Shown piece after piece: positions 18,973-31,300 of a stretch of 64,000 nucleotides of DNA. The notes beneath the pieces were generated by a model, which was given only the letters and a program-made list of their open reading frames with translations, was not told the origin of the DNA and ran no database searches. Positions within the stretch are counted from its first letter, which is position 1. The number at the start of each line of letters is the position of its first letter. Origin of the DNA: Pratylenchus scribneri. Lineage: Eukaryota > Nematoda > Chromadorea > Rhabditida > Pratylenchidae. The translations under genes were made by a program, and so were the position numbers. The stretch lies in assembly GCA_030063045.1 (NCBI GenBank), contig JAQSEB010000008.1, positions 1,054,001-1,118,000 on the forward strand, read 5' to 3'.

Positions 18973-19891
18973 TTATTTGTTGTTGCAACTGAGGCTTCCA
19001 TGACATCGGCTGTTGCATTTTCGCTCCAATTTCAAACATTTGCAGCGCATGCTCACACATTTGGTCGTGCATGAACAATGGACATAGCCTAGAAAATTTA
19101 AAATTAATTTTAAAAATAATAAATGAATAATTGAACCTTGGGTGCCGCTTAATGATTCTGCACCAACAGCAGTTCGCAATGAAATGTTTGAGCCAGGGAC
19201 ATCCCCAATGTTCATGCATTGAGCACGCAGAATTTTGTCAAATGATCTTAACATTTTTTATTAATTTAATTATTCAATAAAAAGTAACCTTGGTAGACCA
19301 TCAAAAATTTAAAATCTCTGTCCGGCCTCGCTTGGAGATCAATTAAGTCCACCTGCGCCCGCTCATTGAACTCCTTGCTTTCAATCGGCTTGACAACAAG
19401 TCCTTTCTTCACTTTGCTTTTTTTAAGCTCACATTCTCTGCACAATCCGAGATAAATCGCAATGATTTCCCTAAATAACATTTTTTAATCTTAATAAAAT
19501 TCAATTAACAAACTTTGACAATCCCCAAATGTGACTCAATTCTTTCTCCATTATATTTCTTCCAGGATGGACCAGTCGAATGTGCGTTTCATGGAGTTTA
19601 TCGAATATTTCCTCTTGCTTGATGACAAGTTTTTCATCTTTGTAAAGCTTTGGCTTGCCATCAATCATTTTCACATTATACCTGCATTTTTAATTGGAAA
19701 TAACAAATATTTAAATTAAATTACATTGCCATCCATTTTCGTTCTTGTTGATTTTTTATAATTGGCTTTTCCTCAGTTGCTCTTTTCATAACTGCTTCAA
19801 TAATAGAATCATATTTTTCTTTCGTTGGAATATAAGAGTAGGCTTTTTGTTGCAAATATAATGAGAATTTTTCATTGAATTCGAGATTCAT
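18973..19891 (-). pseudogene. Integrase (KRBA2-like) remnant inside the transposon
   Basis: The reading begins MNLEFNEKFSLYLQQKAY at 19891. It then passes a zinc-binding H2C2-like segment (HETHIRLVHPGRN ... LCRECEL, 19.6-19.4 kb) and the start of the integrase core (ERAQVDLIDLQ, which includes the first catalytic Asp; KFLMVYQ, 19.3 kb). A 3' exon continues DHLTKF and then meets a stop. Another frame resumes with MNIGDVPGSN, ISLRTAVGAESLSGTQG and a Cys-rich CXC tail (CSCTTKCVSMRCKC, KCNSRCHGSLSCNNK) to the stop at 18973. The rest of the catalytic core, including the second Asp and the Glu, is gone at a junction near 19215-19230. The introns are short and worm-like, so the gene was spliced when intact. 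Confidence 0.8.
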
Positions 19892-20021
19892 GATTAGCTA
19901 AATAAAAAATTAATTTTTAAAAATTAATTAACCAATAATAAAAATGGAATAAATTATTTATTTGTACTTTATTTAGTTAATAGATAATTTACTTGTATTT
20001 AGTTATTTTGTTATATTTAGT

Positions 20022-20299
20022 TATTTTGAGCTTTTATTTAGTTGTTTTCACCTTAATCCAGTTTTTCCCGGCCATTACCAGTTTTGCCCGGCCATTACCA
20101 GTTTTGGCCGGCCATTACTAGTTTTGGCCGGCCATTACTAGTTTTGGCCGGCCATTACTAGTTTTGGCCGGCCATTACTAGTTTTGGCCGGCCATTACTA
20201 GTTATGCCCGGGCATAACTAGTATTGGCCGATTTTCGGCCATTACTAGTTTTGGCCGGCCATTACTAGTTATGCCCGATTTCCACTATTGGCCGTAACA
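20022..20299. repeat. Right TIR with 20 bp palindromic subterminal array
   Basis: This is the inverted counterpart of the left TIR. It is about 40 bp (two 20 bp units) longer than the left arm and shows two variant units near its inner edge (CCCGGCCATTACCAG with ACCAG in place of ACTAG). The differing copy number implies expansion or contraction after insertion. The outer edge ends ...CCACTATTGGCCGTAACA. Confidence 0.8.
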
Positions 20300-20303
20300 T
20301 ACA

Positions 20304-20574
20304 TAACAAAAATATGGCATTTTTATAGCAACAATTTTTATCGAAAACATAGTGAAAAATAAAAAATGATAAACCAACAAAAAAAATAGGATGCCATATC
20401 AAAAAAGGTCATCAAGTGTCTTGGTTCAAACAACAAAAATTTAAATATAGATAGGGGAGGAAGTTTTACGTCAAAAAAGAGTGAAGGGGGAAGAGAGGAT
20501 TTAGGGGAGGAGATTCATCATATGACATTCTTCTTCCATCAATTATTGCGCCTTCCTTTTCTGCTTGACCATCA
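20304..20574. other. Short gap, nothing recognised
   Basis: About 270 bp between the transposon and the hsp70 stop codon, A-rich, probably hsp70 3' UTR. No feature is visible. Confidence 0.4.
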
Positions 20575-22997
<2,423 letters not shown>

Positions 22998-22999
22998 TT

Positions 23000-25790
23000 G
23001 TTTCAGATTTTTGTCGCTTTAATGAAAACAAGTTGTAAAGTTTGTTTTGAATATTCGCTGAAATTTTAAAATTTAATTGATAGATTAATGGATTATCTAT
23101 TGATTGGGAAATATCCTTATTACTAAATAAATCAGGAAGGAATGTAATGTTCCGATAATGAAGGTAGGTTGATTTGAGAATGGAATAACTTGTTCACTTA
23201 ATAAGAAATTCATTTTTTGTTCGAAAATATTCTAAATCGCGATTCGTGAACCAAGAATATTTGTTATTTAGAGGATGGAAGGAAGGTCGAACGAAGGTCG
23301 GCGGGTCGATCGAACGATGTGATGAACAAATGAAATGATGATGGAAGTTGGGATAGTTATTTTTTTGTGTTCTGCTTCTGCCAATGCCAATCAATTCAAT
23401 ATTTCTTTTTTTTCTCTAATGTCTTGTCTCAAACATCCATCCATATTGATACGATAGAAATCGTTGCAATAAATAATTTTTCAAATCGATTACAGTAATG
23501 CTTTTTTACTTCACAGTTCACACTTCGCAGCTTTTCAATGAATGTTTGTAGATTTAGTGATCTGATCACTGATTAGGTAGATAGAATTAAATTGTCGAAG
23601 ATTTGGCCCATTATTTGGGGGATTGAAAAAATGCAAAAGTGGCTTGCCAAATTGCCAGCAAACATACAATCCCATCCATTCAAATTATTCAAGGATGATT
23701 GAATCCTAGTCCTCGAGGAAAGAATGCTTCTTTGATGAGGACGAATAATGTGTGAAAATGAAAACGTAATTCATGATCCGTGGCATGGATAAAGTTGATC
23801 ATGTTTATTGATGAAGTTCATTATATCAAAATGAAATAAACAAAGTGATATTTTCGGTTCAATCAAAATAACCTTCTGCTGAAAATAGGCCTTATTCCAT
23901 AGATCAACAGATAGACAGTCTCAAAAGATGTCCTCATTTGTGATTTGTTCCATGAACTTGCGCATTTCATTGGCCTCCATCTTTCAATTATGAAATTAAT
24001 CTTTTAATCTCATTATATCCCTGCTTAATCCTCTGTTAATTTTGACCTAAATAAGCCTTCATCTCCTCCAATTTTATCAATGTTTGTTCTGATTTTTTTC
24101 GCATTCTTTCCTATTTTTACGCCAACAATTGATAATAAATTCCCTTTTGGTTATGATGGTTTTTCTTCCATATGGAATGGATGATATTTATTACTCCATC
24201 GATGAACATTCTAAATGAAATGGCGAGTCGAATGATAAATCGAAACCACTAACATACATATAATAAAAACACAGGTGAACTCCCTTCCTCCTCCATTTAA
24301 ATGCCTTTAAAGGCCGATGTTTTTATCAAAAAATAACCCTTTTGTGGAGGAAATATTTTGTCCTTGTTAAACCAATCAACATTTAAGTATAAATTAATTT
24401 TTTAAATTCATTTCGCTTCTTCAAATTAATTCCCAATTTTCACTTAAATTTATCCCTTTCCAAATCCCTTTCTCCCTTCTACCAAATTTGGAAAGTCACT
24501 AAAATAGAAAATTGGGTTAATATTAAAATTAAATGGGGGATGGAAGGGAAAGCGACGACAAAAACGGATGAAATTGGACCAAAAAGGAATACATCAAAGC
24601 CAAAGCCAATTTTTGCCCAGAGGCATAAATTATATTTAGAAAGGAGTGGGATTTGGAATGAAGGAGCTTTCATTCCACCCCATTGGAAGCATAATTTTGC
24701 GCACCAAATGTAAAAGAAGGAAAGAATAATGGAATCCTACTGACCGCCGCCAACTATAGGTACATATTTGGCAACAAATTTAGTTGCCCCTGCACCAGTC
24801 CCATCAGCGGCTTTCATCGTCCCCATATTTGGTGCCAACCGCCCAATTCCCACTTTAATCTAAACCCCAAATGCTTCCCCAACCAATTCCTTCTCCCATT
24901 CCCACGCTTTAAACCCCCCACTCCCGCTCCCGCCCCTTTTCCATCAAACCACTCCAACCAGTCCATATAAATTCATTCGCCCCATTCTTTTTTATTATAT
25001 TCACCCCACGCCCGTCCTCGCCTTTTTCAATTTTTCTATTCCCTTTCCTCCATTTTGCCTTCATTCCACGTTGGCCACAACAGCTTAGGCTAGAGGCTTA
25101 ACATTGACCCAATTGTTTTTCTGCGTTTTCCGCCGGGCGCTTTAGCCGACGTCGGCAAGGCCCGGGGAGATGAGCCGTCGGCGGCTGGGCCAACCCCTTT
25201 CCCTGCCAACGGCCAATCAATACATTGGGACTATGTGGAATGGAAGTGGAAGGCTGCTTGAGAATGGGGCCAAGGGAAAAGGCAAAGAGGGCGATGAGGA
25301 GGCGAATGGGGAATGGGCCAAGGGTGGCAAAGGGGGCAATTGCCCGCCAGTCGCTCGGGCGTGTTGGCCAACTTTATGGCCATAGAGCCAACCCAACGCC
25401 GTTTCTATATCCACCGGCTAAGTCGTCGTCCCCTTCCCCCTTTCCATTTTACCCAACAGCTAATTGTGGTCTCCATTCCATTTCATTTCATCCATTCCCA
25501 CATTTTTATCCCCCATCTTCTTCCCATCATTTTCTCATTTCTTGCCAATTAAGGTCCCGCGCGGCCAAAAGGCGCCTATTAAAAAAGAAGCAAAAGAGGA
25601 GAGGAGAAGCATATAATACAAACACAGTCCCCCCGCTTACAAGTTAGTTAATTTATCTTCTTCTCCACACAAATCGGCAGCATCGCCACCATCCATCTTT
25701 CCATCCATTCATCCAATTCATTATCATTATTCCACCCATTCCTTCCATCCATCCATCCTTCCATCATTTGCTCCAACAATTTACAACAAC
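23000..25790. other. Intergenic, 2.8 kb, nothing recognised
   Basis: Upstream of hsp70 the sequence is AT-rich to about 24.7 kb, then turns pyrimidine-rich with many CCATTCC, CCATCC and CTTCC tracts. I see no conserved open frame or repeat unit. The left part should contain the hsp70 promoter; no perfect nGAAnnTTCnnGAAn array was found by eye. The C-rich right part could be 5' non-coding sequence of the orphan exons that follow. Confidence 0.45.
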
Positions 25791-25795
25791 CAATA

Positions 25796-26663
25796 TTGCC
25801 AGCCGCCGGTGCCATCATCCAATTTTGCCCTTCCTCCTCCTCCTCGTCGCAGTCGTGGCCGTTTCGGTCTGAATTGCCGCCAACCACAACGGCTTCCCAC
25901 AACCGGAACAGCGGCAGCAGCAGTAGTCGATCTTCGGTCTGTGCCTGGCTTTGTTGTTCCCGCCTCTGCTGTCCGGATGCGGCGGAACAGGGGGATGAGA
26001 GGCCGACAAAGGCGGAAAGATGCCACCCGCCGGATCAAAACGATTCACGCCAAGGCACTTCGTCCACATATGAACAGCAACATGAAAAGGGCGGTGGGGG
26101 AGGTGAGGAGTCCATCCAAATAATTGAAGGGGAAATGGATCAAATTTCAGTGGTTGGCCAACGAAAACATTCCCCAGGCGTGAATTCCCTACAGCAGACG
26201 AAAACGGGTCGAAAAGTGTCCCCAACCATATCATTGAATCATGCCGGAGGGCCAAAAGGCTCTTCGCCAAATTTGCTGAGGCCGTCCAAACGTAGTAGTT
26301 CCGGTGCCGCCTACAAAATACTTCAAGATTTATGTTCGGCCAATCAAATTGGCCGTCGTTCAAAGTTCCACAAATTCTCGCTGGGTGAAGAACGACGGAA
26401 ATGGAGTTCATTGGATGGGGCAGCCGAACAAAGGTGGGGGAATAGAAAGGGGGAATAATTTTGATTGTTCCTTCAGGGCATCCAAATCATTGCCCGTTTC
26501 TGGCCGTCCATCCTCTGCGCATCAGCAACATCAACAATTGTTGGGCCGCGATTTATGCTATTCACCGCCACCTTCGCCAATTGCCGAAGATGGGTCCACA
26601 ACAGGCGGAGGAAGCGGCTGGCAACAAGGATTTGCGGAAGTGCTCGGTAGGTTGAAAAGATGA
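25796..26663 (+). CDS. Orphan coding-like exons, unknown protein
   Basis: A plus-strand frame from ~25796 runs about 210 codons. It can splice at a GT near 26431 across a ~47 bp intron (acceptor TCCTTCAG, ~26478) to a second exon with a consistent frame ending EVLGRLKR and a stop at 26661-26663. Content is low-complexity and Ser/Pro rich: a Cys cluster (CAWLCCSRLCC), Gly run, SPTISL, KRSSSGAAYKILQDLCSAN, SLPVSGRPSSAHQQHQQ and YSPPPSPIAEDGS. The Ser-Pro motifs and charge pattern suggest a disordered signalling protein. The 5' end is not defined; a splice acceptor (TTGCCAG) sits at its left edge. It may be a short gene or alternative 5' exons of the phosphodiesterase downstream, but I found no phase-compatible join to 28340. 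Confidence 0.35.
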
Positions 26664-28339
26664 AAGGGCAGGGAAGTGCCTTTTTAATGGTGGCGGCGAG
26701 AAAAATGAGGAGATGGGAAAGGCAAAAAAGGGAAAGGGACGTCGGTCTGTCGATTCTCGATTTGAGCATTAAAAGGGGAAAAGGGGGAATCCCGTGCATT
26801 CTTCCCCCACCATAAATGGCCAAGAACCATTCACCCATGCATAACGCATAACCATCATCAACCAACCAGCCCCCCTCCCATCAATTCACCCCCATTAAAA
26901 CACTCAACGACAACCACCATCAAAGGCAACAAACAGAGCAGAAAATAATCAAAATCAATCAATCCAGCCGACCAACCAACCCAATCAATCTGACTGCTGC
27001 CTCTGTGGCCTCACCCCCCGAATTGGCCACCACCCCACATTCCTTCCTTTTCCCAAATTTCCTTCTTCTTTTTTTCTGCCAGCCCCAAATAATAAACACC
27101 CGAATGCTCTTTTGGGGAAAATAAAGCCCCCTTTTGGGCTTCTGTTTCCATCCACTTTGCCCCTCCTCCCCTCCCAACCACCAAATGGAATGTGGAATTG
27201 AGCCTCCGGTCTCCCACCCTCCTTTTTGGCTCACCGCTGCCACCGCCGCCATTCTCAGCCGCCGCCCATTTGGCCCAATTGCCAACAAAAATTGAGGGCC
27301 AAGTTGCGTCCTTCCTTTTCCCAACTTCCTTTTTTTGCCTTTTCCCCTTATTTTGGTCCTTTTTCCCTTCCGGGCACTTTTATCGACTTTTAGGCGGGAA
27401 GAAGGAAATAAGGAGAAGTTCTCGGCATAATTCCATTGCCCTCTTGTGTGTGTGTGTGTGTGCCTCCGTTGGGACACCACCCACGGCGAAAAAGTCTGGG
27501 GCCAAACAAACACAACAATAGAATAAAAGGAAGTCTTTAAGGCCAAAGCATTGGGCACAGTTCAATCAAATCCTCTGTTGGATGCCTTTAGGGCAATTAA
27601 TAATAAACCGTTTTTCTCCTTCCATTTTGCCTTCATTCAAATTCGATTTTGCCTTCCGGGATTTCGGCGCCCCAACTGAAAAATTCATAAGCTCCTCCAA
27701 CCCAAAAGATGGTGGCCGGCCGTTCCCGGCTTTTTCCATAGTCCCCATTCCCAATTCCTTCATTTTCCCTTATGCTCGTGACAATTCATTCAAAGCAGTC
27801 AACTCAACCAAGCAACCAACCAACAGTCCAAAGCAGCAGTAGGGGCCAATCCAATTGGCCCAGGAAAGTCCTTGCCTCCAATTTTTTTCCCTTTCCCCTC
27901 AATTTGCCCTCACCCTTTGGGGGTGCTGGGTTTTGTTTGCTCAACAACCCCAACAAGTCCTTGCCCTCCTTCTCGACCTCAACTATCCCCTCTCTCACAA
28001 ACCATCATCCTCATACCAACTCACAGTCAAACAAAGCACCAGTCCAAGGCCCAAGCTATCCCCCTTCTATCAATCCATTCATCCATACATCTATTTTTGG
28101 AATTGAATGGATATTTATCCATTCAATTCCAACCAACCGGCCAAGATCATCATCACTTGCATCGATTCACCAGTTTCGTCCTCATTCTGGCCCCAACCAC
28201 GCGGATGTTGTTCCACTTCCATCCAATTTCTTCCATTTCTCCACTTCTTCATTTTCGTCCTCCTTTTTTCAATTCAACAACTCAATTGCCGCCTAACAAA
28301 ATGCGCAATTGACTGACCGAAAAAATCGTCCCGTGAAAA
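26664..28339. other. Non-coding interval, pyrimidine-rich
   Basis: Nearly 1.7 kb of CCAA/CCATCC/TTCC-rich sequence between the orphan exons and the phosphodiesterase start. It includes a perfect (TG)8-like microsatellite at about 27446-27462. Long open frames on both strands have strongly biased composition and no motifs; I treat them as chance. It probably holds the pde-2 promoter. Confidence 0.45.
27446..27462. repeat. (TG)n microsatellite
   Basis: A short uninterrupted TG run in the pyrimidine-rich interval upstream of pde-2. Of no evident function. Confidence 0.8.
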
Positions 28340-31300
28340 ATGGCAGAAAAGTACATTTCTCGGCTGTCTTTGGACAAAAAATCATCGACTCATAAAAGGG
28401 AAAATGGGCCAACAATAATGGTGGAAGGAATCAAACGTGGGCCCACCCCATCCCCTCCTTCATCACCCTCAAAATCGCCAACAACAATGCCAAAATCGCC
28501 TTCCATCAATTTTATGCACGATCCGTGCACTTTGGCAGAGGAACAATCGACGGCAAGGAGAACAATAGAGGGGAATGAGACAAATGGTGGGGAAGGATTG
28601 GGGCCTCCTCCTTCCGGGGAAAGGCAACGAAAAGCTTCACTGATGCCACCCTTAACGGAAGAGGATTTACGGACAACGGGAATGGTTTGTGGTGGAATTG
28701 ACTATTGGCCCAATAGATATTCTCTCCTCTAAAGGGCCATCGGGATCCAGAAAGTGTGGCCCAACTATTTGGCGAGGATTTTGCCTCCCGTTTCTGCCTT
28801 GGTCCCCTCCTTTTGCCACATGAAATCCGCGATGCCTCCGTCCCACGTGGTGTGCCAACCGTCAAAATGCGCCGTCGATTGGGTGCGCAATCCTCTTTGG
28901 ACTCGCCCACGGCTGATTCGGTCGTCCCTCTCACCCCGGTTTCCCCAAAATTCCCGAGTGTGCCTTGTCCACCTGGATTGGCCCATCACAAATTGGCACT
29001 GACTGCCTCGCCATCCGTTCCACCCCAATGGATGCCAAATTCAACCCACTTTTCCATTTCACCTTTGGCCGTTCCTGGCGTCGTTCTGAATCCGCCAATT
29101 CCATTCCCCGTTCAATTTCAATGGGGCCTAGATGGGCGCATCAAAATGGTGCCCTTTCGGAGACCGCCACTTGGCCAATTTTACAGTGGTTTGGATTTGG
29201 ATTTAAATTTGGGTGGAATTTGATGAGTAAGGAAGGAAAAGAAAAGACAGTTCGACGCCCCTCTCCTTATAATAAATATTAATAAAGAATGTTTAATTCA
29301 TTTCATTTATTCAGATATGGCTGCCTCACATCCGGATCTCTTCCAATTTCAAATGGCCTTGAATGAATGGGTTGGGGCCACCTTGCTAATTACCCCATTC
29401 ATTTCCCCTCATTTATTCATTCAGATTAAACGCCAATGCAAAATTCGGGCCTCGGCCCTTTTGCTCAGTTCTGCCGATCAAAATAGCACATTTTGCCAAG
29501 TCTGTGGCGGTCAATTGCTCGATCAGCCAATTCAATGTGTCCGTCCATTTTTTGAGGGAATAGCAAAAATTGCCTCCCAACATTAATTTTAGGGTGATTC
29601 CGATTTTTTGTCAATTTTATTGAGGGCAGGGGCCGAACAAATGGAAGATGGAAAAGGAGCAGAGGAAATTGGAGGAAACCAAAACCAGCAACAGGAAACA
29701 ATGAATTCGGGAATGGAACAGCATCAAATGGAGAGACCCGTGCTGGCCAGGGTGGAAAGGCTGGATGAGGTGGGAAAATTGTGGCAATAAAAATTAATAG
29801 GAAAATTGGCACTATAATGGAGTCGAATCGAGAAGGGAAATGACATTCTCTTAAGGGAAATTCATTCAAAGGGAAATAAAATAATAGAATATTCAAAGGG
29901 AAATGAGGACATTCAAAATGTGGTAGGGGAGTTACAATTCCACTTTTCAGTAATTAGGCCATTCTTTTTGTCATAACTCATAACTCAACAAGGAAACAAC
30001 CAATGTGGTAAAGCGAAAGATATGTGATGATTGGAAAGTCTTAAAAGTGTTCTCTACAAAATTTTTAAATTTTATAAAATTCAAGTTTAAAAAAGTTAAA
30101 TATGTCCTTGATTTTAATTAACCACAATTTTTGGATAAGTTCTTATAATTTTTTTTAAAAATTGGTTAAGCCACTTTCTAGAGGACATTTACGGCTTCCA
30201 AATGACATATGGTCTTGCTGAATTGGTTGCTTCCTTGAGTTATGACCAAAAGAAAAGCCCATGTACCGAAGGGGTGATACTGTACAGTTTATTGCATTCA
30301 AAGGGGATTTCCAATTTTTGATTGACCAATATTCGTCATTGTCCCTCCTCCTCCAATTTGTTGTCCTCCGCCAAGGGCCATCCCAAATTGTTGACGAAAA
30401 TGGAACAATTCAAGCATTAGACCTGTGTAAAAATGGGGATATAATGAATGGATGGAAATGCATGTTTAAATAAGTTTTTGAGGCTAACAATAACCACAAA
30501 ATAGTGTCAATTATTAGACTATCCCTTTATTCCTTCTCCCTACTGACCATAATTTTCCTGCTTCAATCTGGCAATTTCGGCCTCCAATTCCGCATTTCTC
30601 ATTTGGGTTTCTTCCTCCTTTCTTCTTCGAATTTGTCGACTTCTTTGCGCAGATTCATTGTTTTTTCGTCTTCTTTCCCTGTATGCCTACAAATTCATTC
30701 AATATATTTCACCCATTTTTCCATTAATTTACCTCATCTTTTCTTTCATCCGGTACGGGTCTTGCCCTTCTTTTTGCCGGCCTCATCCTCTCAACGCCAC
30801 TCGGCGCAATCCCTCCTCCGCCTCCGGCGAATCCATTTCCAAATGCGGATTGCACAAAATTGGCCAAATGTTGTTGAGGATTTGATGAGGGAGGAGGCGC
30901 ACAAAACGGTGCACATTGGCCCATCAATTTGTTCTACAAAAAGAAGACAATCACCCAAACCCAACTGAATTATTTTTTGACCACCTCAACTTTGGGAATA
31001 GCCGCCGGACTTGGTTGGGCCGAAATGCTGCTGGAAGTGAAGGCCGAAGAATGGGATTGATCGGAGGCTGCAGAAGGAGAAGCATAAAGAAAAGAACTGG
31101 CAGCGGATGGATCAGCGTTTGGCAACCAACAATATTGGTGGCCACCGGCCAACATGTTCAACATTTTTGGAGGCAGCTGAAATTTAGGGAAATTGGCAGA
31201 AGAAAAAGGGGATGGATTTGAATAGAATGGACTGGCCGCAAAACAAAATGATCAGAAAATGCCGAAAAAGTTGCCAATGAATTGCCGAATTATTTAATGT

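Larger units (their letters stand above)
18583..20303. mobile_element. KRBA2/Ginger-like integrase DNA transposon with long TIRs, internally deleted
   Basis: Element 18587-20299 (1,713 bp) begins TGTTACGGCCAATAGTGG and ends with its reverse complement. It is flanked by a 4 bp duplication TACA (18583-18586 and 20300-20303). TG...CA ends with a short duplication are what a retrovirus-like integrase produces. The inverted repeats run about 237 bp on the left and 278 bp on the right, continuing inward through ACTGGATTAAGGTGAAAACA. The interior, minus strand, encodes remnants of an integrase of the KRBA2/SCAND3-like type. It lies between the RRM gene and hsp70 and disrupts neither. Non-autonomous now, because most of the catalytic core is missing. 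Confidence 0.85.

Noticed and set aside
22998..23560. Heat-shock element upstream of hsp70
   Set aside because: GAA/TTC triplets occur (for example TTCGAAAATATTC near 23220) but not with the 2 bp spacing of a canonical array.
25815..26411. 198-codon minus-strand open frame
   Set aside because: It is antisense to the better-structured plus-strand exons, has no recognised motif and its composition mirrors the other strand.
26959..27558. 199-codon minus-strand open frame
   Set aside because: Low-complexity purine-rich translation (Lys/Gly/Arg runs) of a pyrimidine-rich interval, no motif, no supporting splice structure.
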